Shown: positions 8,793-18,131 of the stretch, piece after piece
Position numbering within the stretch: position 1 is the stretch's first letter
Layout: every line of letters begins with the position of its first letter
NCBI GenBank assembly: GCA_023433505.1
Contig: JAEZCO010000004.1
Coordinates: 68,681 to 132,680, forward strand
Source: Bacillota bacterium
Lineage (GTDB): Bacteria > Bacillota > Clostridia > Acetivibrionales > DTU013
Direction: 5' to 3'
Length of the DNA stretch: 64,000 bases
Translations under genes and position numbers: made by a program
Notes under the pieces: generated by a model
Seen by the model: only the letters and a program-made list of their open reading frames with translations
Told to the model about the DNA's origin: nothing
Databases searched by the model: none

Positions 8793-8821
8793 TTGACAAT
8801 ACTGAACGATAAAAATATAAT
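8793..8821 (+). promoter_or_regulatory. Promoter of the toxin-antitoxin pair
   Basis: TTGACA (8793-8798) and TATAAT (8816-8821) with a 17-base spacer, 20 bases before the antitoxin start. Such consensus strength is usual for self-repressed toxin-antitoxin operons. Confidence 0.85.
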
Positions 8822-8841
8822 ATAATTAGGAGGTGATATTC

Positions 8842-9075
8842 TTGATTATAACGGCCACCGAATTTAAAAATAAAGTGGGCGAATTTATTGAACTTGCCCG
8901 GAGAGAGGAGATTATCATATCCAGAAACGGCAAGCAGATTGTCAAGCTGGTACCTATTGATAAAAACGAATGTCCTGCTACCAGAAGCCTTTTGGGTGTG
9001 TTTGAGAAAGCGGCTCCTTACGAAGTCTCCAAAACCAGGGGTGAAAGGCTGAAAAAATATGAGAATATTGATTGA
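8842..9075 (+). CDS. Phd/YefM-type antitoxin
   Basis: A 77-residue protein that should bind DNA and neutralise the toxin encoded next. ITATEFKNKVGEFIELARREEIIISRNGKQIVKLVPI is the canonical Phd/YefM N-terminal fold; the C-terminal part (SLLGVFEKAAPYEVSKTRGERL) would be the toxin-binding tail. The TTG at 8842 is chosen because it lies 8 bases after AGGAGG; an in-frame GTG at 8833 overlaps that site. It overlaps the toxin gene by 17 bases. Confidence 0.88.
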   Translation: MIITATEFKNKVGEFIELARREEIIISRNGKQIVKLVPIDKNECPATRSLLGVFEKAAPYEVSKTRGERLKKYENID

Positions 9076-9478
9076 TACAAATATTGTTCTCGATGTTCTT
9101 CTAAACAGAAAGCCGTTCAGCCTCTATTCCTCCGCCATTTTTGAGAATGCGGAGCAAGGGAATATCGAAGCTTTTCTTACATCCAATTCCGTGACGGATA
9201 TCGTTTATATCTTAAGAAAGACCTATGACAGGGAGACCATAAGGAAAAATCTGCTGATCATGTTTGGTTTCATAAAAATTGCCAACGTTTCTTCCAGCGA
9301 TATTCTTAATGCTTTTGAAATAAATACCGGTGATTTTGAAGATGCAGTCATAATGCAGTGTGCCGGCAGGTTAAAAGCGGAATATATCGTTACGAGGAAT
9401 CCGGGGGATTTTAAAGCCAGCCCGGTCTCCCATCTGACGCCTGAAAAGCTGCTTGAAATTATCGGCAATAATGCATAG
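9059..9478 (+). CDS. PIN-domain (VapC-like) ribonuclease toxin
   Basis: A 139-residue PIN-domain nuclease. The first acidic residue is in ILIDTNIVLDVLL (Asp 6), with others in NTGDFEDAVIMQCA and the final VTRNPGDF, together forming the metal-binding active site expected for RNA cleavage. The gene overlaps the Phd-like antitoxin by 17 bases, so the pair is co-translated. Substrate RNA is unknown; VapC enzymes often cut tRNA or rRNA. Confidence 0.88.
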   Translation: MRILIDTNIVLDVLLNRKPFSLYSSAIFENAEQGNIEAFLTSNSVTDIVYILRKTYDRETIRKNLLIMFGFIKIANVSSSDILNAFEINTGDFEDAVIMQCAGRLKAEYIVTRNPGDFKASPVSHLTPEKLLEIIGNNA

Positions 9479-9483
9479 GTCAA

Positions 9484-10986
9484 CTACAAAATCGGCACAT
9501 TTCTTTGTGAAAAATCCGAATTCTGGAGCCGGTTCATGAGAAAGCACAGCTTTTCTATACCGGCTTCAATCTGTTCCGTATATACAGCGGCAAAGCTCAG
9601 CCGGATATGGTTCAGCGTTTGCGGCGCGTTGCCGCTGTAAAAAATTCTTCCCGGAGCGAACACAATATTATGGTCTGCGGCATGCTGGACCAGGGTGTTG
9701 ACAGGAAAGCCGTAAGGCAGACCCAGCCACAGGTTCAGGCCTCCACCCGGTTCGGTAAAGCTGAAGCTGCAGGCACGGTATCTTCGTAAAGCCTCTGTCG
9801 TCTTTTCATACCGCTCCTTATAGATCTTGTACATAAAATTAAAATGCTTGTCCCAGTAACCTTTACGGATATATAAGTCGAAGGCCCGCTGTATAAGCCC
9901 TGAGGTGGAGATATCGGTGATATGCTTGGCTGCCAGCAGGTTTCCGGTAAGGGCCGAGGGGACGATCATAAAACCCAGCCTTAACCCCGGCATGAATATT
10001 TTTGAAAAGCTTTTAATAAAAATGACCCGGTTATATTTGTCAAGAGCTTTCAAGGGCTTATAACTCCTGCCCTCAAAATCCAGGTCGCTCACATAATCGT
10101 CTTCGATGATGTAGCAGTTGTACAATTCAGCCAGCTCCAGCACTGCCAGCCTTTTTTCCATTGAGTAGGAACTGCCGGTAGGATTCTGGAAGGAAGGAAT
10201 GGAATAAATAATGCGGGGCCTGTATTGCTTAAGGTTGAATTCCAGTATATCCAGGTCCGGCCCGTCGGTATCCATTTGAACGTCCAGTATCCGGGCCCCC
10301 CTTGATTTGAACAGTGCGATTGCTCCGGTATAGGTGGGGCTTTCGGTTATTATGCAGTCGCCCTGGCGGAGAAGTGCCTTGGAAATGAGGTCCAGGCCCT
10401 GCTGTGCACCGGAAATTATCTGAATGTTATCCAGCGAATAATTCAGCTCCGAATTCATCAGAAGCGTGGAGACGGATTCCCTCAGCGGGAAGTAACCGTG
10501 GCTGTCCTGATAGCTGAAGGCGTTTCCCTTGTCCCGCTCCAGTACCTCATTCAATACGATTTTGAAGTTGTCCACCGGAAACAAATCCGGGGTGGGAGTG
10601 GCGCTGGCGAAGTTGATGGTATCCTGGTCCAGCTTGATGACGCCGTTATTGACGGAGGCCAGATCATCCTGCAGATATAATTCGTCCTGAAGCGGGCTGG
10701 CGTTGTTTTCAGCCTTTTCAGCCGCTTTCATTAAGATGTCTGCAGCAAAGGTACCGCTGCCGGGCTTTTTATACACATAGCCCTCATTTTCCAGTTGCCT
10801 GAAGGCAGTGACAACGGTGATCTGGTTGATTGCGAGAAGTTCAGCCATGCTTCGCACCGAAGGCAGTTTCATGTCCGGCAGCAGAATCCCTGATTCGATC
10901 ATCTGCTTTAGTTTGTCATACAGCTGGGCGTATAAGGGCGCTTCAGAATTTTTAATTAAATTTATGGATTTGAATGCTTCCAGCAT
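9484..10986 (-). CDS. MocR family regulator (GntR helix-turn-helix fused to aminotransferase fold)
   Basis: A 500-residue protein. Residues 1-80 are a GntR winged helix (PLYAQLYDKLKQMIESG, LPSVRSMAELLAINQITVVTAFRQLENEGYVY); residues 120-490 are a class I aminotransferase fold with IIEDDYVSDLDF and the PLP lysine in FIKSFSKIFMPGLRLGF. MocR proteins use PLP or an amino compound as effector rather than catalysing turnover. It is divergent from the GT4 gene across a 164-base gap that holds an inverted repeat. Its targets cannot be told; PdxR- and GabR-like roles are both possible. Confidence 0.92.
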   Translation of the reverse strand: MLEAFKSINLIKNSEAPLYAQLYDKLKQMIESGILLPDMKLPSVRSMAELLAINQITVVTAFRQLENEGYVYKKPGSGTFAADILMKAAEKAENNASPLQDELYLQDDLASVNNGVIKLDQDTINFASATPTPDLFPVDNFKIVLNEVLERDKGNAFSYQDSHGYFPLRESVSTLLMNSELNYSLDNIQIISGAQQGLDLISKALLRQGDCIITESPTYTGAIALFKSRGARILDVQMDTDGPDLDILEFNLKQYRPRIIYSIPSFQNPTGSSYSMEKRLAVLELAELYNCYIIEDDYVSDLDFEGRSYKPLKALDKYNRVIFIKSFSKIFMPGLRLGFMIVPSALTGNLLAAKHITDISTSGLIQRAFDLYIRKGYWDKHFNFMYKIYKERYEKTTEALRRYRACSFSFTEPGGGLNLWLGLPYGFPVNTLVQHAADHNIVFAPGRIFYSGNAPQTLNHIRLSFAAVYTEQIEAGIEKLCFLMNRLQNSDFSQRNVPIL

Positions 10987-11016
10987 AGTACCTCCTGAGG
11001 CTGATACTCATCATTA

Positions 11017-11072
11017 TTCACCCTTTTATTTTAGCATGGCAAAATAGAAATGCAAATGATATAATGGGTGAA
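11017..11072. promoter_or_regulatory. Inverted repeat in the mocR/GT4 divergent region
   Basis: TTCACCC at 11017-11023 and its inverse GGGTGAA at 11066-11072 lie 42 bases apart, with TATAAT at 11060-11065 beside the second arm (no good -35 for it). Widely spaced half-sites are typical of MocR dimers. This is a candidate operator, not a proven one. Confidence 0.4.
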
Positions 11073-11150
11073 GCGCGATCCGGAAACCATTTTGCGGCAC
11101 TGGATTTATGTTTCCGAAAAAACGCTTGAAACAGAAGGAGGCGGGAATTT

Positions 11151-12254
11151 TTGCTGAAAGTGCTGTATGTCCTGAATCATGCAGGAAAAGCCGGGACGGA
11201 GCGGTATGTCGAATCCTTGATATCAAGGCTTGATCATAAAAAAATAAAAGCCTATTTTGTATATAATGAAGAAGGGCTTCTGGTGGAAAAGCTTCAGGAG
11301 CTTGGCGTCGAGACTTTCCGCATTGTAATGGGCAGCCGGTATGATTTGAAGGCAGCCAGGGAGATAGCCCGCCTGTGCAGAAAGCTTTCCATCGACGTAA
11401 TCCATACCCATTATTTGCGGGAAAACTACATAGCGCTGCTTTCCCGGATTTTTAACCCTTCGGTGAGAGTTGTCTATACCAATCATTTTATCTTAAAGAA
11501 TGATTTTGTCACAAGGGTATCCAACCGGATACTGACCGCTCTGGAGAGCCGTATTATTGCGGTTTGCAACCGGGGGAAAGAGATGCTGGTCCGAAACGGA
11601 ATGAACCGTAAAAAGATAGAGGTATTGTTCAACGCCGTTGACCCCTCCTATTGGAAGCAGCCTCTTGACTCCACCTTGAGGGAGGAATTCGGCATTCCCG
11701 GGGATGACTTTGTTTTGCTTTGTGCTTCCAGATTCGCCCATGACAAGGGACATGCCTATTTGGTCAATGCCCTTGCGGAATTGTCACGGATTACGGACAG
11801 ACCCTTTAAATGTGTACTTGCGGGTGACGGTCCCCTGCTGGAAGACGTCAAAGCCCAGGTGGCGCAGCTTGGCCTGAACGGCCGGGTGGTTTTTACAGGA
11901 TATCGAAGTGATATCAAAAACTTGTTTTACGGCAGCGATATTTATATTAATTCTTCGGAGCATGAGGCCTTGAGTTTTCTGATTCTTGAGGCCTTAGCCA
12001 GCGGATTGCCGCTGATTGCAACGGATATGGGGGGCAACAGCGACATAGTCAATGACGAAACCGGCTGTGGAATTCTTGTGAGTTATGGAAATGCAAGGGA
12101 ACTTGCGGAGGCAATCAAGCGTCTAATGAACGACGGAAAGCTCAGGGACGACCTGAAAGCCAATGCATTAAAAGCGGTTGAAGGCAGATTCAATCTTGAT
12201 AAAATGGTGGAAAAAACTTATAATTTATATGAATCTGTTTGCAGCGGGAAATAA
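11151..12254 (+). CDS. Family 4 glycosyltransferase
   Basis: A 367-residue cytoplasmic GT-B enzyme that transfers a sugar from a nucleotide donor. It opens VLYVLNHAGKAGTERYVESL (the acceptor-side glycine loop), has FASRF-like CASRFAHDKGHAYLVNAL, and the C-terminal donor motif EALSFLILE (the E-x7-E signature) at about residue 268. The start is TTG at 11151 with GGAGGCGGG upstream. A DUF4330-like gene and an O-antigen ligase gene follow, so it probably adds a sugar to an envelope polysaccharide repeat unit. Confidence 0.9.
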   Translation: MLKVLYVLNHAGKAGTERYVESLISRLDHKKIKAYFVYNEEGLLVEKLQELGVETFRIVMGSRYDLKAAREIARLCRKLSIDVIHTHYLRENYIALLSRIFNPSVRVVYTNHFILKNDFVTRVSNRILTALESRIIAVCNRGKEMLVRNGMNRKKIEVLFNAVDPSYWKQPLDSTLREEFGIPGDDFVLLCASRFAHDKGHAYLVNALAELSRITDRPFKCVLAGDGPLLEDVKAQVAQLGLNGRVVFTGYRSDIKNLFYGSDIYINSSEHEALSFLILEALASGLPLIATDMGGNSDIVNDETGCGILVSYGNARELAEAIKRLMNDGKLRDDLKANALKAVEGRFNLDKMVEKTYNLYESVCSGK

Positions 12255-12352
12255 ACAATATACATAGGAACTTATAATGCGGAGGCGGACATTGTCCGTT
12301 ATAAATAAACAGAGAAAAAATTTAAAAAGAAACAAAGGAGTTGTTGAAGGTC

Positions 12353-12850
12353 ATGATCATTGACGATAAAGGGAAGCTCTTCGGGAAAATAAGCATTGTT
12401 GATATTTTGGTGGTATGCCTGATATTGGCAGGTATCGCCGGAGCTTATTACAAATTTGGAAAGTCAAAGACCATATCCCTTGTATCCAAACCGAATAAAA
12501 TTGAAATTACATTCTTTACCGAGGACCTGCCGGCATATGTAGGAGCCGGTATCAAGCCCGGTGACATTGCAAGAGACAGGGTATCGGGCTCTGCCATCGG
12601 CAAGGTGAAGGAAGTGGTAGCAGGACCGGATATTTTCTATTCGCCCAATGACCAGGGACAGATGGTGAAATCCGCCAAGGAAGGGTATGTATCCCTGAAA
12701 GTAGTTGTGGAGGGAAACGGCATATTTGGCAGTGATCAGGGGGCGAGCTTCAGCAATGTGGATTACTATGTGAATAAATGGTTTGAAGTGAAAGCCGGTA
12801 ATGCCCAATACTATACAAGAGTTCAGAACATAAGAAAAATAGGGGAGTAA
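12353..12850 (+). CDS. DUF4330-like membrane-anchored protein
   Basis: A 165-residue protein with one N-terminal membrane segment (ISIVDILVVCLILAGIAGAYYKF) after a short basic leader, and an extracytoplasmic domain with PNKIEITFFTEDLPAYVG and a final NAQYYTRVQNIRKIGE. This matches the DUF4330 layout often encoded beside exopolysaccharide genes. ATG 12353 is preferred with AGGAG 12 bases upstream; TTG 12341/12344 are too near that site. It lies between GT4 and O-antigen ligase genes, 5 bases before the latter, which suggests a helper role in polysaccharide assembly. Confidence 0.7.
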   Translation: MIIDDKGKLFGKISIVDILVVCLILAGIAGAYYKFGKSKTISLVSKPNKIEITFFTEDLPAYVGAGIKPGDIARDRVSGSAIGKVKEVVAGPDIFYSPNDQGQMVKSAKEGYVSLKVVVEGNGIFGSDQGASFSNVDYYVNKWFEVKAGNAQYYTRVQNIRKIGE

Positions 12851-12855
12851 AGCTC

Positions 12856-14391
12856 GTGTATTATGATAGTTTTGTCCTTACCGGTCTTGCAAGGCTTGCA
12901 GGATTCATAACGAAATTATGGGAATATAGCCTTATTCATAAAATACTGCAGTGGCTGGGCCGAAAGCTTAGGCTTTTGTTTGCCTCCAGCAGTATTTTCA
13001 GCTTTCTTGGCCGTGAAGGCCGTTCGGCGTCTTTTCTGAAGGAAAGTCTGCTTTACAGGCTCCTGGAAAAAATCGCAGACCTGCCCTTTCTTCTGCTGGG
13101 CAGAGTTTTTAATAAAAACCGTGCGCTGTTTGAGGCAAGCCTGGCATATTCCCTTTTTAAGAAAATTACCGACAATCTTCATATTTGTATCTCGCTGTTT
13201 CTCTTTATAGCGTTGATTGTTCCGCATCGATTCTGGGATAACAGAAATAATACCATTTTTGTACTCCTGGTTTTGTTCTTGTTAATAATCAAAACAATCA
13301 CGGACAGTAAGGTTAAGCTCTATTTGAAAGCCATAGACTTTTTCCTGTTCCTATTTATTGCCGCCGTGGTTCTGGCGCAGATATTTTCACTCTATCCGGG
13401 CTCGAGCTTGAGGTTTCTGGCTTTTTACCTTACCAGCTTTCTGCTTTTACTGCTGCTGGCCAGTTCAATTAAAAACTCCGCACAAATGGCAGATGCTATT
13501 GAAATAATCCTTGTGGCGCTTACCATAAGCGGACTGTACGGCATCTGGCAGGAGATACAGGGAGTACCTCTTGATCCATCTCAGGTGGACCTCGATTTAA
13601 ATGAAGGCATGATGGGGCGGATTTACTCTACGCTGGATAATCCCAATAACTATGCCGAAGTTCTGATTATGCTTTTGCCATTTTATGCGGCTGTCCTGTT
13701 TTATTCCAAGGGGATTGTGAAGAAGTTGCTGTTTCTCGCTTTGGCGGTGCCTTCGCTGGTTGCATTGTTCCTGACTGGCTCCAGATCTTCATGGATAGGC
13801 TTTGCCATAGCAATTCTGGTATTTTCCTTCTTAAAAAACAAGGCAATTGTGCCTGTCCTGATTATCGCCGGTATTCTGGCGTTTCCGTTTCTGCCCCAGT
13901 CCATATCCCGGCGGGCGCTGACATTACTTAACCCTATGGCGGATGATTCCATCATGTACAGAATAAGCATTTATAAAACCATTTGGCCATTGTTCAAGGA
14001 TTACTGGGTTACGGGGCTCGGCCTTGGGAATGAGATTTTCCAGAAGCTGGGTCAAAATTTATATCAGTATACAAAGCAAGCTCCCATCCACAGCCATAAT
14101 GTGTTTCTGCAGGTTTGGTTCGAAACCGGCGTAGTCGGGGCTTTGGCATTTATCGGATATATCTTTGGGATGATTAAAAAAGCGGTTAAATCCATAAAAA
14201 GAACCACGGACCCTGTCATTGCCAATATGCTTGTCGCAGGAGCCGCCTCTATTGCCGGAATACTTGTGGTAAGTCTCTTTGAGTATGTATGGTTTTATCC
14301 CAGAGTCATGCTGATATTCTGGGCTATTGCCGGTTTTGTTGCCGCAGCTGTGAAGCTGGCCCATGGGGAAGGCCTTGAAAAGCAGGCATGA
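12856..14391 (+). CDS. O-antigen ligase/polymerase family membrane protein
   Basis: A 511-residue protein: an amphipathic N-terminal region of about 110 residues, then about 11 membrane segments. The large extracytoplasmic loop includes GRIYSTLDNPNNYAEVL and TGSRSSW, and ends with APIHSHNVFLQVWFETGVVG, the H-x-H-N signature of the WaaL/Wzy-like family. Such enzymes join or polymerise lipid-linked glycans outside the membrane. It begins with GTG, 5 bases after the preceding gene, and closes the GT4 operon. Confidence 0.85.
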   Translation: MYYDSFVLTGLARLAGFITKLWEYSLIHKILQWLGRKLRLLFASSSIFSFLGREGRSASFLKESLLYRLLEKIADLPFLLLGRVFNKNRALFEASLAYSLFKKITDNLHICISLFLFIALIVPHRFWDNRNNTIFVLLVLFLLIIKTITDSKVKLYLKAIDFFLFLFIAAVVLAQIFSLYPGSSLRFLAFYLTSFLLLLLLASSIKNSAQMADAIEIILVALTISGLYGIWQEIQGVPLDPSQVDLDLNEGMMGRIYSTLDNPNNYAEVLIMLLPFYAAVLFYSKGIVKKLLFLALAVPSLVALFLTGSRSSWIGFAIAILVFSFLKNKAIVPVLIIAGILAFPFLPQSISRRALTLLNPMADDSIMYRISIYKTIWPLFKDYWVTGLGLGNEIFQKLGQNLYQYTKQAPIHSHNVFLQVWFETGVVGALAFIGYIFGMIKKAVKSIKRTTDPVIANMLVAGAASIAGILVVSLFEYVWFYPRVMLIFWAIAGFVAAAVKLAHGEGLEKQA

Positions 14392-14491
14392 CAAGTGCTT
14401 TAATGTAATACAGGCCCCTGTTTTTCGAAAGAGCACAGTACTGGAAACGCTGTATAAGTGAGTCATACAAAATGTGAAGGTTTTCCTGCAG

Positions 14492-14528
14492 CTGACCGAT
14501 ATACTTTACAGTATTGTAATTATACTGT
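14492..14528 (+). promoter_or_regulatory. Candidate promoter with dyad before coiled-coil gene
   Basis: CTGACC (14492) and TGTAAT (14515) with a 17-base spacer. The inverted repeat ACAGTAT (14508-14514) and ATACTGT (14522-14528) flanks the -10, so a repressor or activator may bind here. No regulator gene is adjacent. Confidence 0.5.
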
Positions 14529-14537
14529 GAGGTATCT

Positions 14538-15155
14538 ATGTTTGAGTTTTTAAAGAAAAAGCAGAAGGCTAAGTTTGACAGCCATGTGCTCCGTAAAAAC
14601 GACATCTCCCTGTTAATACTGGATGAGCGCTGGAACAAGCTTTTTGAGAATACTCAGAAGACGCCCCAGATCGCTGCATCGGAAGAAAAGCTGAAGGCTC
14701 ATATCAAAGAGGAAGCCAAATTGACCGCCGAAGCCAGGGAAATCGCCGCAAGTAAAAAAAGCCATCTGGATAAAATCATCAAGCTTACGCCTGCGGTATT
14801 TGAAAGAAATGATTCCGAGGCTGTCAAGGAAATGGAATTCTGTGAAAAAGAAATAAAAAGGATCAATGAAAGAGCAAAGAAGATCGAGGAGGACCTGGAT
14901 ATTCTTCCTGAGAAGAAAAAGCAGGCAAACCTTGAGCTTCTGGAGAATACTGTAAATATCGTGTATTTTAAGATGAGGTCCGGCAGAAAGCGTGTGGAAG
15001 AGCTGGAAAAGCTCATTGAAGAGGAACGGGCCAAACTTAAGGAATATATTGATGAAAAGGAATCCCTGTCCCAGGATGACACCGACATCTATTCATATTT
15101 TCATGATCTGCTGGGCGGAGAGGAATTGGAAAGGCTGGACAAGGAGTTTTTTTAA
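14538..15155 (+). CDS. Hypothetical coiled-coil protein
   Basis: A 205-residue charged protein with no membrane segment. From about residue 55 to 190 it is almost wholly heptad-like helix rich in Glu, Lys and Arg (for example VEELEKLIEEERAKLKEYIDEKE). It opens MFEFLKKKQKAKFDSHVLRKNDISLLILDERW. The stop is 2 bases before nnr, so the two are co-expressed. I do not recognise a family; it resembles the uncharacterised coiled-coil genes found before nnr-alr in Clostridia. Confidence 0.7.
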   Translation: MFEFLKKKQKAKFDSHVLRKNDISLLILDERWNKLFENTQKTPQIAASEEKLKAHIKEEAKLTAEAREIAASKKSHLDKIIKLTPAVFERNDSEAVKEMEFCEKEIKRINERAKKIEEDLDILPEKKKQANLELLENTVNIVYFKMRSGRKRVEELEKLIEEERAKLKEYIDEKESLSQDDTDIYSYFHDLLGGEELERLDKEFF

Positions 15156-15157
15156 CT

Positions 15158-16708
15158 ATGAAAATTGTGACTCCAAAGCAAATGAATGAAATCGACGCCT
15201 ATGCCATCCGTCAATCAGGAATACCCGGTACAGTCCTGATGGAAAATGCGGCAAAGAAGGTAGTGGATGAAATTGCCGCCATATTCGGGGGCTCTGCCGC
15301 CGGACGAAAAATTCTGCTGCTGGCAGGCAAGGGGAACAACGGAGGGGATGCCCTGGCAGCCGCTGGAATTTTAGATACGGCGGGTGCAAGGGTATTTTTG
15401 TTTTTATTGGCAAATAGAAATGAAATATCCGGCGACGCCCTTCTTCACCTCAATAAGCTTAAAAATACAGGAGTAATGCTGAGGGAGCTGCTGGATGAGG
15501 GGCAGATTGCGTTGCTGAACGAACGCCTCTCTGAATCGGAGTTGGTCATTGACGGCATCTTCGGAACCGGCTTCAGGGGAAAGCCTGAAGGTATTGCAAA
15601 AGCAGCAATTGAGGCAGTAAATAACACTAACATACCAATCGTAGCAATAGATATTCCTTCAGGGCTGAACGGCGGGACCGGAGAGGTGCCGGGAGCCTGT
15701 GTCAAGGCGGCGGTTACCGTAACCTTCTGCCTTCCCAAGCTGGGGATGGTTTTGAACCCGGGCTGTGCCCAGGTGGGAAGACTCGTAGTTGCCGATATCG
15801 GCATTCCGGCGGAAGCGGTCAACCAGATGATTATAAACAGGCACGTCATTGATAGGGAGCTCGTTGCGGAAATAATCCCAAAGAGGTTCAATGACAGCAG
15901 CAAGGGGGATTATGGCAAGGTTTTCCTGGTCACCGGTTCCACAGGGATGGCCGGTTCGGGCTGCCTCAGTGCCAATGCTGCCATGCGAACGGGAGCAGGG
16001 CTTGTATATGTAGGTGTGCCCGCCGGCTTAAGTCCGATTTACAGTACCAAGCTTACAGAACCCATAATAATACCTTTGCGGGATAAAGGCAGCGGCAGTT
16101 TGTCGGCTGCCGGCACCGGAGAAATCATCAAAGCCATGGACAGGATGGATGCGGCGGCAATTGGGCCCGGTCTGTCGGTGGATGATGAAATTGTTGAGAT
16201 CGTAAGGGCTGTAATCAAGGGAAGCCGGATTCCGCTTGTACTTGACGCTGATGCGCTAAACGCAGCCGCCAGAGATATTGCCATGCTGAAGCTGCGCAAG
16301 GCGGAAATGGTAATAACTCCACATCCGGGGGAAATGGCCAGACTTACGGGACTTACGATCAGCGAAGTTCAAAACAGCAGATTGAAGGTGGCTTCTGAAT
16401 TTGCGGTGAACCATGGCGTCACTGTTGTGCTGAAAGGCGCAAGGACGGTAGTTGCTCTGCCGGAGGGGGCCCTGTATGTCAACACTACCGGGAATGCGGG
16501 AATGGCCACTGCCGGTGCGGGAGACGTACTTACGGGCATCATCGTCTCACTAATGGGTCAGGGTGTGAAGCCGGCTGATGCGGCGATTGCAGGCGTATAC
16601 CTCCATGGCCTTGCCGGAGATGCCGCCGCGGGGAAAAAAGGCCTGCACGGCATGATTGCCGGTGATATAATTGAAGAGATGCCATATATTATTAAAGGCA
16701 TGCTGTGA
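15158..16708 (+). CDS. nnr: Bifunctional NAD(P)H-hydrate epimerase / ADP-dependent dehydratase
   Basis: A 516-residue repair enzyme for damaged NADH and NADPH hydrates. The N-terminal YjeF_N domain (1-210) has LLAGKGNNGGDALAAAG and FGTGFRGKPEG; the C-terminal ribokinase-like dehydratase (225-516) has AAIGPGLS, VLDADALNA, ITPHPGEMARLTG and NAGMATAGAGDVLTG. AAGGAG in the end of the preceding gene serves as ribosome-binding site. The alanine racemase gene follows after 16 bases, the usual Firmicute order. Confidence 0.95.
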   Translation: MKIVTPKQMNEIDAYAIRQSGIPGTVLMENAAKKVVDEIAAIFGGSAAGRKILLLAGKGNNGGDALAAAGILDTAGARVFLFLLANRNEISGDALLHLNKLKNTGVMLRELLDEGQIALLNERLSESELVIDGIFGTGFRGKPEGIAKAAIEAVNNTNIPIVAIDIPSGLNGGTGEVPGACVKAAVTVTFCLPKLGMVLNPGCAQVGRLVVADIGIPAEAVNQMIINRHVIDRELVAEIIPKRFNDSSKGDYGKVFLVTGSTGMAGSGCLSANAAMRTGAGLVYVGVPAGLSPIYSTKLTEPIIIPLRDKGSGSLSAAGTGEIIKAMDRMDAAAIGPGLSVDDEIVEIVRAVIKGSRIPLVLDADALNAAARDIAMLKLRKAEMVITPHPGEMARLTGLTISEVQNSRLKVASEFAVNHGVTVVLKGARTVVALPEGALYVNTTGNAGMATAGAGDVLTGIIVSLMGQGVKPADAAIAGVYLHGLAGDAAAGKKGLHGMIAGDIIEEMPYIIKGML

Positions 16709-16724
16709 AGGGTTGGTAAAAATT

Positions 16725-17894
16725 ATGGAATACAAGCTGAACCGTGCATGGGCTGAAATAGATCTTGATGCTATTGCTCATAATGCGCGTGAAATACGAA
16801 GAATCACCGGCAAAAGAGCCGAAATAATGGGCGCTGTCAAAGCAGACGCCTACGGGCATGGCGTAATGGAAACCGTAAGGACCATGCTTGCCAATGGAGT
16901 TACGCAGCTGGCAGTATCCATGCTTGATGAGGCGATACAACTACGCAGGCTTGGAATCGACGTGCCCATTTTAATCCTCAGCTACACGGATCCTGTAAGA
17001 GCAGAAGAAATCATCCTTAACGAGGTCACTCAGACAGTTTTCAGCCACGATCTGGCAATAGCGCTTTCCAAAGCAGCCGTCAAGCTCGGAAGGAATATCA
17101 AGATCCACGTCAAGGTGGATACAGGGATGACCAGAGTTGGCTTTATGCCCGGGTACAGTGCCGTTAAAAATGTACTGGAAATAAGCAGGCTGCCCAATAT
17201 TATTGTTGAAGGCCTTTTTACGCATTTTGCTTCTGCGGACGAGAAGGATAGAAGTTATACAAAAATGCAGTTTGAGAAATTCATGAGTATCTGCAATGAA
17301 TTGAGCAGAGTAGGCGTGCACATACCCATCAAGCATGCCTGTAACAGTGCGGGGATAATAGAGTATCCTGAAATGCATCTGGATATGGTTAGGCCCGGGA
17401 TTATTCTGTACGGCATTTACCCTTCGGAGGATGTGGATAGGGACAGGATCAGGCTTAAACCGGCGATGACGCTTAAGGCAAATGTCATCCTGGTCAAGGA
17501 TGTGGAAAAGGACACCTGCATCAGCTATGGCAGGATCTTCAAGACCGAAAGGGAAAGCAAGATAGCGACCATACCTATCGGATATGCCGATGGCTACACC
17601 CGGCTTTTATCCAATAAGGGACAGGTGCTTGTCAACGGGGAAAAAGTGCCTGTGGTAGGCAGAATCTGTATGGACCAATGCATGATTGACGTGACGGATG
17701 TCAAACAGCCGGTAGCAGTAGGGGATGAAGTTGTTCTGTTTGGACGGCAGGGACAGGAGGAAATCAGCGTAGGCGATGTTGCCGCCGCCATTGGCACCAT
17801 CAGCTATGAAATGCTGTGTATTATAGGAAAAAGGATACCCAGGGTATATATACAGAACGGCACCATTTGCAAGGTGTTGAATTATTTGATATAA
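16725..17894 (+). CDS. alr: Alanine racemase
   Basis: A 389-residue PLP enzyme that converts L-alanine to D-alanine for peptidoglycan. Lys 39 in AVKADAYGHG is the PLP lysine; CNSAGIIEYPEMHLDMVRPGIILYG and IGYADGYTR with MDQCMIDVTD are family hallmarks, and SYGRIF holds the second-half catalytic Tyr region. ATG 16725 is chosen because earlier in-frame codons lie inside nnr. In many Firmicutes mazEF follows directly; here a structured repeat and two acyl-transfer genes intervene. Confidence 0.95.
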   Translation: MEYKLNRAWAEIDLDAIAHNAREIRRITGKRAEIMGAVKADAYGHGVMETVRTMLANGVTQLAVSMLDEAIQLRRLGIDVPILILSYTDPVRAEEIILNEVTQTVFSHDLAIALSKAAVKLGRNIKIHVKVDTGMTRVGFMPGYSAVKNVLEISRLPNIIVEGLFTHFASADEKDRSYTKMQFEKFMSICNELSRVGVHIPIKHACNSAGIIEYPEMHLDMVRPGIILYGIYPSEDVDRDRIRLKPAMTLKANVILVKDVEKDTCISYGRIFKTERESKIATIPIGYADGYTRLLSNKGQVLVNGEKVPVVGRICMDQCMIDVTDVKQPVAVGDEVVLFGRQGQEEISVGDVAAAIGTISYEMLCIIGKRIPRVYIQNGTICKVLNYLI

Positions 17895-17917
17895 TACACA
17901 GCAATAAAAGGCCTAAT

Positions 17918-18049
17918 AACGAGGCATCAAACAATGTCCCCCACCTCCGTAGGTGAAGGATATCGAATTGGTGCCAGGCGGCGAGCATATCTCCCGCCCG
18001 GGATGCATGCGCGAGCAGCAAATGCAGGGAATTTGCGGCCAGGCTCGTT
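17918..18049. repeat. Structured intergenic repeat, copy A
   Basis: First of three related elements (others at 23863 and 47031). Outer arms AACGAG (17918-17923) and CTCGTT (18044-18049) can pair; inside are a hairpin CACCT/AGGTG at 17942-17955, the conserved ATCGAAT, and GGCGGCGAGCATATCTCCCG with GGCGG pairing to CCGCC (to about 17998). The 3' part also holds the shorter GCAAATGC-type repeat (18009-18050). It lies in the gap between alr and the SGNH gene. No coding capacity is visible. Confidence 0.65.
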
Positions 18050-18131
18050 GAAACTCCGCGGATGAAATTAATTTTTTCTACAAACGGAAAAAGTGATTTT
18101 GAATTAGGCCGTTATAAATTTGGTGAGGAAA

